Of a stretch of DNA of 46,769 nucleotides, positions 1-9,143 are shown piece after piece. Every line of letters starts with the position of its first letter. Position 1 is the stretch's first letter. A program made the translations under genes and the position numbers. The DNA comes from Candidatus Sumerlaeota bacterium (GTDB taxonomy: Bacteria > Sumerlaeota > Sumerlaeia > JADFCT01): assembly GCA_026398575.1 (NCBI GenBank), contig JAPLSP010000494.1, positions 1-46,769 of the forward strand, written 5' to 3'. Under the pieces are notes generated by a model. It did not search any database and was not told the DNA's origin. It saw only the letters and a list, made by a program, of their open reading frames with translations.

Positions 1-1
1 G

Positions 2-853
2 GAACGGCGTGACGGGCAATCTCTGCTAACGTTTGAGCGCGTCTATAGAGGCAAAGAAGAAATCCTTTCGCGTCCTAATAAGCAGGATAAGAAAGATCCA
101 ATTCTCCTGACCCAAACGCACCTGGAACAAGTCAGCGCAAATGCTCCGTTCCGCAGTATCTTGTCCTTCTTATCAGGAATCAGCTATCGGCACATCGTGC
201 CTCAGTTGTTACGCCATCCGGAGGAAATCCGCGGAGCGGGGGCGCTATACGGAGATCCTTTTGGCTCTAGTCTATTGATGAATCTCTATAGCAGGCCCAA
301 GAAGAAACGCGATGCGATGCTAAAGAAGATCGAAAGCGCATTGCGCCTGCTCGTTCCCCAGATGAAGCGTTTGCGCTATAAGAATGACACTTCCCAAGGA
401 ATCAACCCCCATCTCGAAGCCACCTTTGAACACTGGCGATCAGATTCAGAATGGCAGCGGGAGATAGGCTTTTCCGATGGAACACTGCGATTGATAGGGC
501 TCTTCTGGGCACTCTTGAATGAGCATTCTTTGCTCTTGCTGGAGGAACCGGAGCTTTCATTAAATGCTTCCGTCATCGCCAGGCTCCCATCTCTGTTCAG
601 CCAGATGAATCAAAAATTGCTGACTCAGATCATCGTGAGCACTCATAGCTTCGATTTGCTTCAGGATAAGGGAATTGGCGGCGAAGAAGTGTTGCTGTTT
701 ATGCCGGAGCAGGAAGGCACGAGCATTAAGGCTGCATCGGATGAAACGGAAATCCGCGCCCTGCTGGAAAGCGGGCTGAGCGTGGCGGATGCTGTCCTTC
801 CCCTAACGTCTCCCCCAAAGCTGAGCTCCAATCGGATTGGTCTTTTCTCATGA
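2..853 (+). CDS. AAA/ABC-type ATPase (RecF/OLD-like), 5' end outside window
   Basis: C-terminal 283 residues of an ATPase; the frame is open back to the window edge, so the true start lies upstream and the TTG at 161 is not the start. Seen: an ABC-signature-like stretch (FSDGTLRLIG), a Walker B strand LLLLEEPE with the glutamate pair, and an H-loop STHS about 80 residues from the end. This order (signature, Walker B, H-loop) is typical of AAA_15/AAA_21 ATPases of the RecF/SMC/OLD class. The Walker A lysine would lie in the missing N-terminal part. The stop overlaps the start of the next gene by 4 bases (ATGA), which implies translational coupling. Known: such ATPases paired with TOPRIM-like proteins act in anti-phage systems (OLD, Gabija, PARIS). 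Inference: the sensor/motor half of a defence module. Confidence 0.85.
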   Translation, partial: ERRDGQSLLTFERVYRGKEEILSRPNKQDKKDPILLTQTHLEQVSANAPFRSILSFLSGISYRHIVPQLLRHPEEIRGAGALYGDPFGSSLLMNLYSRPKKKRDAMLKKIESALRLLVPQMKRLRYKNDTSQGINPHLEATFEHWRSDSEWQREIGFSDGTLRLIGLFWALLNEHSLLLLEEPELSLNASVIARLPSLFSQMNQKLLTQIIVSTHSFDLLQDKGIGGEEVLLFMPEQEGTSIKAASDETEIRALLESGLSVADAVLPLTSPPKLSSNRIGLFS

Positions 854-1461
854 AAGATCCGATCCCATTGCATATTGCGGTAGAGGATCTCCTGAGCGAA
901 TCTGTGGTATTGAAGATTCTGCGGCGGGCGGGCGGTTTCTATGTTGGGAAAAGCCTTATCTATCGCGGCTCTGGATATTTAAAAAACATCGCTCCCGGCT
1001 TAAATCGCGCAGCCCGGTCCACTCCTTGTTTGATGCTGACAGATCTGGATCAGGCAGAGTGTCCGCCTGCAATCATAAAGGAATGGCTCCAGGCGCCAAG
1101 GCATCCTAATTTTCTCCTGAGGGTTGCTGTCTCCGAAGTGGAATCCTGGGTTTTGGCTCATCGGCAGGCTTTTGCCGCGTTTGCATCCATAGATGTGAAT
1201 AAAATTCCCGAAGATACAGACTCGATACAGGACCCGAAAGGATTTCTGATTGATCTTGTGAGGAAGTCCCAAAATCGTGAATTGAAAGCAGGAGTTGTGC
1301 CGCGGAAGAATTCCACTGCGCGAGTCGGCCCCTTGTACAATGACCGTCTATGTCGCTTCGTGCAGGATATATGGGAAGCAAATGCTGCAAGAAAGCATTC
1401 CCCCAGCCTGAATCGCGCTATGCAAGAGCTGGAATCATTCCAACCAACTTGGATGAAATAG
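850..1461 (+). CDS. TOPRIM/DUF4276-like protein, partner of the upstream ATPase
   Basis: 203 residues. Near the N-terminus is the pattern HIAVEDLLSE, resembling the TOPRIM/DUF4276 opening VEG-x-TE with a key glutamate. A hydrophobic strand then ends in LTDLDQAE, giving a DxD metal-binding pair at about residues 58-60, and VSEVESWVLAHR follows, resembling the E-x-E-x-W-x-L-A motif of DUF4276. These suggest a metal-dependent nuclease or regulatory TOPRIM fold. The start overlaps the ATPase stop by 4 bases, so the two proteins are probably made in fixed ratio. Similar ATPase plus TOPRIM-like pairs include the PARIS AriA/AriB and Gabija systems, where the second protein is the effector. Exact family membership is uncertain; the catalytic assignment is inferred from motif order. 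Confidence 0.7.
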   Translation: MKDPIPLHIAVEDLLSESVVLKILRRAGGFYVGKSLIYRGSGYLKNIAPGLNRAARSTPCLMLTDLDQAECPPAIIKEWLQAPRHPNFLLRVAVSEVESWVLAHRQAFAAFASIDVNKIPEDTDSIQDPKGFLIDLVRKSQNRELKAGVVPRKNSTARVGPLYNDRLCRFVQDIWEANAARKHSPSLNRAMQELESFQPTWMK

Positions 1462-1485
1462 GAATAATTTTGAGGAGAAGAATCC

Positions 1486-2649
1486 ATGCTTTACAGAAAA
1501 CTAGGCAAAACCAACCACGACGTCTCCATTTTAGGATTCGGGTGCATGCGGTTGCCGCTCATTGGCGGCGACAGCGCCACGGCTGACGCCTTTGACGCGA
1601 CCAAACAGATCAACGAGGACGAAGTGGGGCGGATGGTTCGCTATGCCGTGGAGCATGGGGTCAATTATTTCGACACGGCGTACGGCTATCACGGCGGGAA
1701 AAGCGAGATTGTGATCGGCAAAGCGCTGAAGCCTTTTCGCGACAAGGTGATGCTGGCCACCAAACTCCCGGTCTGGTGTGTGGAGAAGAAAGATGACTTC
1801 GACCGGTTGCTGGATGAACAGCTCAAAAAACTGGACACGCCTTATCTGGATTTCTATCTGGTTCATTGTCTGGGGCGCGTCTTTTGGGAGAAGCTGAAGC
1901 CGCTCGGGCTTTTGGAATTTCTGGACAAAGCGCGTTCGGACGGGCGCGTGCGCAGCGGCGTTGGATTTTCTTTTCACGACGACCTCGGCGTCTTCAAGGA
2001 AATCATTGACGCGTTTTCCTGGGATATCTGTCAGATTCAGTACAACTATCTGGACGAGCAATTTCAAGCCGGACGCGGGGGGATGGAATACGCGGCGGCC
2101 AAGGGCGTTGGCGTCGTGGTCATGGAGCCGTTGCGCGGAGGCAAGTTGACACTGAAGATTCCCACCGAAATCCAGACGATCTGGGATTCGGCGCCCATCA
2201 AACGCTCGGCGGCGGATTGGGCCTTCCGATGGCTGTGGAACCAGCCGCAGGTCGCTACGGCATTGGGCGGCATGAACAACCTGAGCCAGCTGGAGGAAAA
2301 CGTCCGCATCGCCGAACAGGCGCAGGGCGTTTTGCTTTCGCCGCAGGAGCTGGATTTGATCCGGCGGGTTACTGAAAAATATGAAAAAATGATGAAGGTG
2401 ATTTGCACAAGTTGTGGCTATTGCATGCCGTGCCCGAACGGCCTCGACATCCCCTGGAATTTTTCATTCTATAACGACGCCTGCATGTTCGCGGACGAAA
2501 CGGCGCCAGTCTGGCTTTATAACAACGTGCTGGCGCCGCATCAGCGCGCCTCGAACTGCTCGGAATGCCATCAATGCGAGGACAAGTGCCCGCAGCATAT
2601 CGCTATCCCGGATGAAATGAAAAAAGTTCATGCGCGGTTGGGGCGATAG
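1486..2649 (+). CDS. Aldo/keto reductase with C-terminal 4Fe-4S ferredoxin motifs
   Basis: 387 residues. The N-terminus MLYRKLGKTNHDVSILGFG is the classical aldo/keto reductase opening. NYFDTAYGYHGGKSE holds the catalytic Asp and Tyr, and LATKLP holds the catalytic Lys. Residues about 300-385 carry two cysteine clusters, CTSCGYCMPCP and CSECHQCEDKCP, each able to ligate a [4Fe-4S] cluster. This places it in the COG1453 group of iron-sulfur aldo/keto reductases common in anaerobes; the natural substrate is unknown. No signal peptide, so cytoplasmic. The ATG at 1486 follows a GAGGAG Shine-Dalgarno (about 1471-1476). Next in line is a secreted sugar hydrolase, so a role in sugar or aldehyde redox chemistry is plausible but not shown. 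Confidence 0.93.
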   Translation: MLYRKLGKTNHDVSILGFGCMRLPLIGGDSATADAFDATKQINEDEVGRMVRYAVEHGVNYFDTAYGYHGGKSEIVIGKALKPFRDKVMLATKLPVWCVEKKDDFDRLLDEQLKKLDTPYLDFYLVHCLGRVFWEKLKPLGLLEFLDKARSDGRVRSGVGFSFHDDLGVFKEIIDAFSWDICQIQYNYLDEQFQAGRGGMEYAAAKGVGVVVMEPLRGGKLTLKIPTEIQTIWDSAPIKRSAADWAFRWLWNQPQVATALGGMNNLSQLEENVRIAEQAQGVLLSPQELDLIRRVTEKYEKMMKVICTSCGYCMPCPNGLDIPWNFSFYNDACMFADETAPVWLYNNVLAPHQRASNCSECHQCEDKCPQHIAIPDEMKKVHARLGR

Positions 2650-2679
2650 CCTCATATTATTGATATAGGAATGCAAATC

Positions 2680-4782
2680 ATGACGCATCCATTGCGCAAG
2701 TATTTCACTGTCATTTGGATTGCGGCAGGCATGGCAATGGGCATGGCGCAAGGGCAGGAGCCGGCGATCTCATTGGAGTCGCTGCTGAAAGATATGGTGG
2801 ATCGCGACGCGATTGCGCGATGGCCGGAACCGCCGTATGTCAGCCGGCAAGCCAGCAGCTACGACCGCCGCTCGAAGACGCCGGACGATGCGGCGGGGTG
2901 GTTCGCCAACACGGACAACATGGATGGCTTGGGCAAGGCGCTGCGATGGGAGACCATCCAGGGCCGGCGCGAATGCGTCATGATGGAGGCGGACGGACCG
3001 GGATGCGTCGTGCGCTTCTGGGTGGGAGGCGCGCCCCCGAAAGGCAAGGTTCGCTTTTATCTCGATGGCGCCGAGTCGCCCGCCATCGAGGCGCCGCTCT
3101 ACGATCTTCTTGCGGGCAAAGCGTTCGTTCCCAAGCCGCTGGCAATCGAAAACTCCGGCGCGGCGATCAACCTGTATCTGCCGGTTCTTTACGCCCGGCA
3201 TTGCAAGATCACCTATGATGAACAAAATCCAAAAAATCCCAACGGGCCGCCGCCCTCGCGCTGGTTCAATATCGAATACCGCGTCTATCCCGAAGGCGCG
3301 AAGGTCAAACCCTTCACGATGGCCGAGTTCGATGCGCTGAAGCCAACGGTGGAGAAGACGGCGCAAGCGCTATCGGCGGCGCCGCCGCCTGCCGAAGGCA
3401 AGACGGTTTCGCTCGATGAAATGATCGAACCGGGAAAAGAAGCGGCGGTGGATTTGCCACAAGGCCCGGCGGCTGTGCGCGCGCTGGAATTGCGCCTCAG
3501 CGTGGATGACGCCGCCCAACTCGAAAATACATTGCGCTCGACGGTTCTCCGGATCGCGTTTGACGGCGCGGAGACGGTCTGGTGTCCGGCGGGAGATTTC
3601 TTTGGCAGTGGCGCCGGGCTCAATGAAGTCAAGAGCTGGTATCGCGCCGTCGGCAAAGACGGGACGATGACGTGCCGCTGGGTGGCGCCATACAAAAAAT
3701 CAGGGCGGGTCGCGCTTCTGAACCTTGGCAAACAAAAAGTCGCCGCAAAGCTCACAGCCGTGGCGGGCGATTGGAAGTGGGACGCGCGTTCGATGTATTT
3801 CCACGCCTCCTGGCGGCAACAGCGCGACATTCCCACGCGCCCTTACCAGGATTGGAACTACATCACGATCGCTGGCAAGGGCGTCTATCTCGGCGACACG
3901 CTGGCGCTCTTCAATCCAACTCAAAAGTGGTGGGGCGAGGGTGATGAAAAGATTTTCGTGGACGGCGAGCCGTTCCCGTCGCACTTCGGCACCGGCAGCG
4001 AAGACTACTACGGCTACGCCTGGGGGAATCCGGCGATTTTCCAGGGGCCATTCTGCAATCAGCCGCGCGCGGACGGACCGCGCAACATGGGCAATACCGT
4101 CAACACGCGCACGCGCGCGCTGGACGCGATCCCCTTCACGAAGTCCCTGAAGTTCGACATGGAGATATGGCACTGGGAGGACTGCAAAGTCAACTATGCG
4201 GTCGCGACGTATTGGTATGGCCTGCCCGGCGCCTCCGGCGCCCGCGCGCCGCAACCGGACGAAGCCGCCACGACGATCCCCGCGCGGCCAGCCCCCGGCG
4301 CAGCGGCCTCTGCGCCGTCCGATAGCGCGCGGCGCGCCAAAATCGCGGGCGCGCTCGAATGCGAAAGCATGACGATCGCCTCCAAAGCGCAGGGACTTCC
4401 CGTGGAAATTCAAGACGTGAGCGCGATGAAGCAGGGCGGCTGGAGCGAGGGCAAGCAGCTGTTCATCAGAGCGCGCCGGGCGGGCGATTTCATCGAGTTG
4501 AAATTTCCCGTGGCGCAAAGCGGACCCAAGCGCGTATCGCTTTACGGCACGAAGAGTTGGGACTACGGCATCCTCCGCTTTTCCATCAACGGCAAGGCGG
4601 CGGAGAAGGACTACGACGCTTATAGCGCCACAAGCATGGCGAGCGGTCCGATTGACCTGGGTGTTTTCGAGCCGAAAGACGGCCAGATGATTTTGCGCGT
4701 CGAGGTCGCCGGCGCGAATCCCGAAGCGAAGGGAAGCAAATCTTACTTCGGGCTGGATTGCGTTGTGCTGGGAAAGCCATGA
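2680..4782 (+). CDS. Secreted DUF2961 (GH172-type) glycoside hydrolase
   Basis: About 700 residues. A Sec signal peptide comes first (hydrophobic VIWIAAGMAMGMAQG). The DUF2961 hallmarks follow: RQASSYDRRSKTPDD near residue 50, LGKALRWETIQG, and the signature HFGTGSEDYYGYAWG near residues 436-450, which supplies acidic active-site residues. GH172 enzymes act on fructofuranoside or arabinofuranoside linkages; the substrate here is unknown. A low-complexity Ala/Pro linker leads to a C-terminal beta-rich domain of about 140 residues that may bind carbohydrate. ATG 2671 and ATG 2680 are both possible; 2680 is preferred because ATAGGA (2665-2670) is correctly spaced for it and abuts 2671. Periplasmic, surface or secreted. 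Confidence 0.9.
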   Translation: MTHPLRKYFTVIWIAAGMAMGMAQGQEPAISLESLLKDMVDRDAIARWPEPPYVSRQASSYDRRSKTPDDAAGWFANTDNMDGLGKALRWETIQGRRECVMMEADGPGCVVRFWVGGAPPKGKVRFYLDGAESPAIEAPLYDLLAGKAFVPKPLAIENSGAAINLYLPVLYARHCKITYDEQNPKNPNGPPPSRWFNIEYRVYPEGAKVKPFTMAEFDALKPTVEKTAQALSAAPPPAEGKTVSLDEMIEPGKEAAVDLPQGPAAVRALELRLSVDDAAQLENTLRSTVLRIAFDGAETVWCPAGDFFGSGAGLNEVKSWYRAVGKDGTMTCRWVAPYKKSGRVALLNLGKQKVAAKLTAVAGDWKWDARSMYFHASWRQQRDIPTRPYQDWNYITIAGKGVYLGDTLALFNPTQKWWGEGDEKIFVDGEPFPSHFGTGSEDYYGYAWGNPAIFQGPFCNQPRADGPRNMGNTVNTRTRALDAIPFTKSLKFDMEIWHWEDCKVNYAVATYWYGLPGASGARAPQPDEAATTIPARPAPGAAASAPSDSARRAKIAGALECESMTIASKAQGLPVEIQDVSAMKQGGWSEGKQLFIRARRAGDFIELKFPVAQSGPKRVSLYGTKSWDYGILRFSINGKAAEKDYDAYSATSMASGPIDLGVFEPKDGQMILRVEVAGANPEAKGSKSYFGLDCVVLGKP

Positions 4783-4797
4783 ATAAGGAGGTCTGTC

Positions 4798-5835
4798 GTG
4801 CGGCGCAATGAACTGGAAATAATTGTTGAGATGTGCCTGGCGTTTGATGAGCAAGCGGTGGAAATCTATAGTAACATCGCCGCCCGTACAAAGGATGAGA
4901 AGCTAAAAGGATTCTGGCTTCAAATGACCTCGGAGGAAAAGGACCATGTCCTTTTTTGGGAACGCATGCTGCAGCTGGTTAGAGATGGAGCGGTGCCGCA
5001 GATTTTTCAGGAACCAGCCAAGGTCATTCAGGAGCTCAGGGACCAACAGTCCAAAGTGGAATCCTTGATCGGGCAGAGTGTGTCAAAGCTCGCTCTGAGC
5101 AGTCAGTTCATTCTGGCTTTCCGGCTGGAGTTTTATCTTTTGCATCCCGCGCTGGCGAGGCTGTGGCATTTCTACAGCATCATTCGCGACGAGCCAACCC
5201 CGGAGACGGAATACAACAAACACATCACGAGCTTTATCAATGCCATGAGGGAGTATGGCGCCTCGACGCCCGAATTGGAGCTGCTGGGCGAGACGGTGTA
5301 TCACATGTGGCTTCAGATCAAGGAAGCGAGCAAAGAGGCCGATTTCGACAGCCTTGCCAATATCCTGAACCGGCGCGGCGTTTTCAATGCGATGAAATCG
5401 CTGGCCTACTTTGCCAATCGCAAAGGCCTGACGTCGGGTCTGCTATTCATTGACATTGACAATTTCAAACGCATCAATGACGCTTATGGCCATCAGACGG
5501 GCGATGACGTTCTCAGATTGGTTGCGCAGAAAATCCGCAGAATGCTGCGCAAAAGCGACGTGATGGGGCGATATGGAGGGGAGGAATTTATCGCCTTTCT
5601 CCCTCAGGTCAAAAGCAGGTACCTTGCCCGCGTCGCGGAGAAAATTCAAAAAGCAATCTGCGCCGCTCCCCTTGCCGATGTGCCCGTGACCGTCAGCATC
5701 GGCGCCGTGAGCAAGGCAATCGGCAAAGCCGTGAATCAAGACATCGAGGCCATGATCAAAAAGGCCGACGAATGCCTTTATGAGGCCAAAAACGCCGGCC
5801 GCAATCGCGTCGTGGAAATCCACATTCCCGCCTGA
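4798..5835 (+). CDS. Diguanylate cyclase with N-terminal ferritin-like (rubrerythrin-type) domain
   Basis: 345 residues, GTG start with a strong AAGGAGG Shine-Dalgarno at 4785-4791. Residues 1 to about 180 are all-helical and begin like rubrerythrin or ferritin-like proteins: an early Glu-rich helix (DEQAVEIYSNIA) and an E-x-x-H element in SEEKDHVLFWE, a candidate di-iron site. Residues about 190-345 form a GGDEF domain with RYGGEEF at about 258-264. RKSD five residues before it matches the allosteric c-di-GMP inhibitory I-site. No transmembrane segment, so this is a soluble enzyme predicted to make c-di-GMP from GTP. Inference: the ferritin-like part senses oxygen, peroxide or iron and controls output. 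It starts 15 bases after the DUF2961 stop, so the two may be co-transcribed. Confidence 0.92.
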   Translation: MRRNELEIIVEMCLAFDEQAVEIYSNIAARTKDEKLKGFWLQMTSEEKDHVLFWERMLQLVRDGAVPQIFQEPAKVIQELRDQQSKVESLIGQSVSKLALSSQFILAFRLEFYLLHPALARLWHFYSIIRDEPTPETEYNKHITSFINAMREYGASTPELELLGETVYHMWLQIKEASKEADFDSLANILNRRGVFNAMKSLAYFANRKGLTSGLLFIDIDNFKRINDAYGHQTGDDVLRLVAQKIRRMLRKSDVMGRYGGEEFIAFLPQVKSRYLARVAEKIQKAICAAPLADVPVTVSIGAVSKAIGKAVNQDIEAMIKKADECLYEAKNAGRNRVVEIHIPA

Positions 5836-5877
5836 TGGGTTCCTCAAGCGGCCATGCGATAATAGGGCGGTCAGGCC

Positions 5878-6066
5878 GGAGCGTATCCCACGGCAGCTAC
5901 CGGCAGGACGTGACGCCTATTCTGACAAAATAATGTCTGACAAAACAATGAAAACAGGCTGCCGTTGAATCAGGCAGGAATGGCGTTGTGCTATTATTTT
6001 GTCGCACATTATTTTGTCAGACCTCTTCCAGCACGCCAAAGTAGCTCGGCTGAAATGCGCCCGTCT
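5878..6066. repeat. Dispersed folded repeat, copy A (MITE-like)
   Basis: Fills most of the gene-free stretch 5836-6130. About 190 bases here match 46531-46722 closely. The core 5921-6021 has terminal inverted repeats: TCTGACAAAATAATG at 5921-5935 is the exact reverse complement of 6007-6021, and a second nested unit (TCTGACAAAACAATG, 5936-5950) faces a degenerate inverted copy at about 5991-6004. No transposase is present. A TGCTATTAT stretch at 5989-5997 could act as an extended -10 for the downstream GH9 gene, but no convincing -35 was found. Looks like a non-autonomous mobile or structural repeat. Confidence 0.8.
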
Positions 6067-6130
6067 GGCCGGGAGAGAATTCGCCATTGAAATTGCGGCA
6101 GGCGGATGACACGATTCCGCCCTTGTTTTC

Positions 6131-9124
6131 ATGCTATCGGCAAATGATTGGATCACGATGCGAAGCGAGCCCTCCCGAGACATAAAAATCAAAAGCTGGA
6201 TTGCGGCAGGTCTTGTGGCGCTTTTTGTGGCGATTGGAATTGCCCCTGCCGCCGAATTGCCCAAAGAAGCGCCACGCCTGCCCATGAAGGAGGAGTTTGT
6301 CAATTCACTCCGCCATGAGTGGCTCAACAAGAAAGTGTATGAATTCCAGGTGCTGGATGACATGGAGGATATATCCAACTGGTCCTTTAGCGGGACCGGC
6401 AAAATGGAACTGACCCGCGATCGTGCGATTGAGGGTTCCACGTCACTCCGGTTTCATGCCACCTTGCGGGATGAAAAAGCCATTCAACAAAAAGGAGCGA
6501 TCATGGGGCGGGCGGCGATTACGCGCAAATTTTCGCCGCCGCAGGATTGGAGCAAATTCAACCGCATCGCGTTTTGGATTTATGTCCACCCCTCCGATAT
6601 TCGCGTTCATGCTTTTTTTACGGGCTTCAGATGCCTGGAGTCCTCTTCCTCCGTCGCCGATCCTGAATACTACGCGAACGTCGTCGCAGGGCTGACGCCC
6701 GGACAATGGAATTACGTTGTATGGGAGATTCCGAATCTGAAGCGCGACAAGGTTACGGGATTCTGGATTGTGAAACTGACAACGGGCCGGGACGCGAAAG
6801 AAAGCGCGGAAGTCATCTACGATGTTGACCGCCTGGAATTGCAGCGTGTGGACGCGGACAAGTGCGAGGGATGGGAAGTCGCGCCGGGAAAATTCGCCTA
6901 TAACCACGTCGGCTATAAACCGGATCAGTCCAAAGTTGCCTTGGCAAGCGGCCTGTCGGCTTCGCAGTTCCAACTCCGCGACGCGCGCTCGGGGAATGTG
7001 GTTTTGACCAGGCCGGTCCAATCCGCAAAAAACAGCAGGGGCGGGTTTCAAATACTCGACTTCTCGGAAATTCGCGAACCGGGTGAATATGTCATCTGGG
7101 CCGGAGACCGCGCGAGCAAGCCGTTTGCGATTGGAGACTCTTTATGGCTCGGGACTATTCGCAAGGCGCTGAATTTCTATTACACGCAGCGCTGCGGATT
7201 CGATGTGCCGGGCGTTCACCCCGAATGCCATAAAGACATGATGGGAATTCACGAGGGCAAAAAAAAGCCCATCAACGGCGGATGGCATGACGCCGGCGAC
7301 CTGTCCCAAGGCTCCTTCCGCACCAGCCTTTCGGCCTATGCAATGCTGCTGGTCATGCGGCAGTTGGAGAAGGGACCGTTGGACCCGGAATTACAGGAGC
7401 GACTCTTGGACGAGGCTGAGTGGGGCCTGCAGTGGCTGCTCAAAACCCGGTTTGGCGGCGGCTATCGCATCACATGGAACCCGCTGGGATTCTATACGGA
7501 CGGCATTTCCGGCAACGCCGACGATGTTGTAAGAAAGGCGGACAACATCCCTTGGGAGAATTTCATCGCCGCCGGCGCCGAGGCGATGGCCGCCGTCGCA
7601 TTGAACGAACGGAAACAGAACCCCGAGCTTGCCAAGCAATGCCTTCAAGCCGCTGAAGAAGACTGGCAGGCGGCGGTGGCGCAGCAGCCGCAATGGCTCG
7701 AAGGAAAGGTGGCGTTGAATGACGCCGGCGTGAACAGAACCGTTGATAACCGCGCGCCCTTTTATCACCGGTGGTTTTCCGGCGGGACATACCTGACGCT
7801 CTCGTGGGGAATCGTCTCCTCTCTTCATCTCTACAAGGCCACGGGACGCAACGACTACGCCGACCGGGCGCTGGAGTATGGGCGCCGCCTGACGCAATGC
7901 CAGCAGCAGGAGTTTCTCGATGGCATTTCGCTGACGGGTTTTTTCTATACCAGTCCGGAGAAGGTTTCCATCGTGCATCATCGCCATGCGGCGTTTGAGG
8001 AATCGCCGCTGCTGGCGCTGATGGCTTTGTGCAGGGAGTTTCCGGGGCATAAGGATTGGATGGCCTGGTACAGCGCGGCGGTCCTCCATTCGGAATATTT
8101 TCTCAAACGAGGCTCGCAGTTCAGCGCGCCATACCATGTCCTGCCGAGCGCGGTTTATCGCAAAGCGGATATTCTGAATGTGCCCGATCCGGCGCTGCGA
8201 AACGCCATGCTCAGCCAGTTTCAGGAGGGAACGCGCCTGACGGACGAGTATCATTTGCGATTCTTCCCCATTTGGACTTCGCGCACCCATCATGGGAACA
8301 CGGCGGCACATCTATCGCTGACGATGGCGTTGACCGTCGCGTCGCAGATCAGGAGCAATCCGGGTTTGGAAGACCTTGCGGCGACCCAGCTCCAATGGGT
8401 GTTTGGCGGCAATCCTTTTGCGCAGACTCTCATGTATGGCGAAGGATACGACTATCCGCCGCTATACGCCTACAATCCCGGAGATCAGGTCGGCGCCCTG
8501 CCCGTTGGCATTGATTGCGCCCGCGACGACAAGCCTTTCTGGCCCGCCGCCAACGAGGCGACGTTCAAAGAGGTGTGGGTGGTTCCGGTTTATCAGTTTC
8601 TCTGGAACGCGAGTTATCTGGCCATGCCGGCGTTTGTTCAGGGAGAGTTGAAAAGCGCCGTGACGGATGCGATTGAGTTTTACGACCAGTCAACCTCGTC
8701 CTGCCGAAAGGTCAAAGCGGATCGCTCCGGCAAGTTTCAAACGCAGCTGCCCGCCGGACAGTATGCGATCCGCCTCGGCGCCGCTTCCTGGAGCCTGGCC
8801 GTGGTTTCAGGCGGGAGCTACCATCTCGCATTGAACCCGGAACAGAGCGTTGATTTTGCAGTTAGCGTCCAGAGCCATGACTCAGAGAAAAAGCGCGTGC
8901 GGGTTCAGGCTGTGGCCACGGGGAAAGGCCGTCATGATTTTTCCATTCGAGTTTTCAACGGCATGGCGGCGGAGATTAAAAAGACTGTGACTCTCAAATC
9001 GAATCAAAAATCCGAAATCACATGGGAGATCGCCGTAACAAATCCCAAAGCGCCCTGGATCGCGGTTGTCGTACCCGATGACGATCTCACATGGAAGCAG
9101 GAATTGACCGGAACGCTAGACTGA
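6131..9124 (+). CDS. Secreted GH9-type endoglucanase-like enzyme with N-terminal carbohydrate-binding-like domain
   Basis: 997 residues. After a signal sequence (WIAAGLVALFVAIGIAPAA), residues about 65-245 form a beta-sandwich-like region resembling CIA30/CBM domains (FQVLDDMEDISNWSFSG). Residues about 255-340 match the Ig-like domain that precedes GH9 catalytic modules (AYNHVGYKPDQSKVAL). The (alpha/alpha)6 catalytic domain runs from about 350 to 840: GGWHDAGD at about 384-390 holds the paired aspartates, and late VFGGNPFAQ, then KEVWVVPVYQFLWNASYL with a candidate catalytic Glu near 814. About 150 C-terminal residues form extra beta domains. GH9 enzymes cleave beta-1,4-glucans; some act on other beta-glycans. 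The start is uncertain: ATG 6131 has no clear ribosome site, and ATG 6158 (MRSEPSRD) gives a more standard signal peptide. Confidence 0.88.
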   Translation: MLSANDWITMRSEPSRDIKIKSWIAAGLVALFVAIGIAPAAELPKEAPRLPMKEEFVNSLRHEWLNKKVYEFQVLDDMEDISNWSFSGTGKMELTRDRAIEGSTSLRFHATLRDEKAIQQKGAIMGRAAITRKFSPPQDWSKFNRIAFWIYVHPSDIRVHAFFTGFRCLESSSSVADPEYYANVVAGLTPGQWNYVVWEIPNLKRDKVTGFWIVKLTTGRDAKESAEVIYDVDRLELQRVDADKCEGWEVAPGKFAYNHVGYKPDQSKVALASGLSASQFQLRDARSGNVVLTRPVQSAKNSRGGFQILDFSEIREPGEYVIWAGDRASKPFAIGDSLWLGTIRKALNFYYTQRCGFDVPGVHPECHKDMMGIHEGKKKPINGGWHDAGDLSQGSFRTSLSAYAMLLVMRQLEKGPLDPELQERLLDEAEWGLQWLLKTRFGGGYRITWNPLGFYTDGISGNADDVVRKADNIPWENFIAAGAEAMAAVALNERKQNPELAKQCLQAAEEDWQAAVAQQPQWLEGKVALNDAGVNRTVDNRAPFYHRWFSGGTYLTLSWGIVSSLHLYKATGRNDYADRALEYGRRLTQCQQQEFLDGISLTGFFYTSPEKVSIVHHRHAAFEESPLLALMALCREFPGHKDWMAWYSAAVLHSEYFLKRGSQFSAPYHVLPSAVYRKADILNVPDPALRNAMLSQFQEGTRLTDEYHLRFFPIWTSRTHHGNTAAHLSLTMALTVASQIRSNPGLEDLAATQLQWVFGGNPFAQTLMYGEGYDYPPLYAYNPGDQVGALPVGIDCARDDKPFWPAANEATFKEVWVVPVYQFLWNASYLAMPAFVQGELKSAVTDAIEFYDQSTSSCRKVKADRSGKFQTQLPAGQYAIRLGAASWSLAVVSGGSYHLALNPEQSVDFAVSVQSHDSEKKRVRVQAVATGKGRHDFSIRVFNGMAAEIKKTVTLKSNQKSEITWEIAVTNPKAPWIAVVVPDDDLTWKQELTGTLD

Positions 9125-9143
9125 CCCAGTCCGGTAGTTTGGC

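Noticed and set aside
3700..4854. 384-codon minus-strand frame opposite the DUF2961 gene
   Set aside because: Arg/Ala-rich antisense shadow of a clear DUF2961 coding region.
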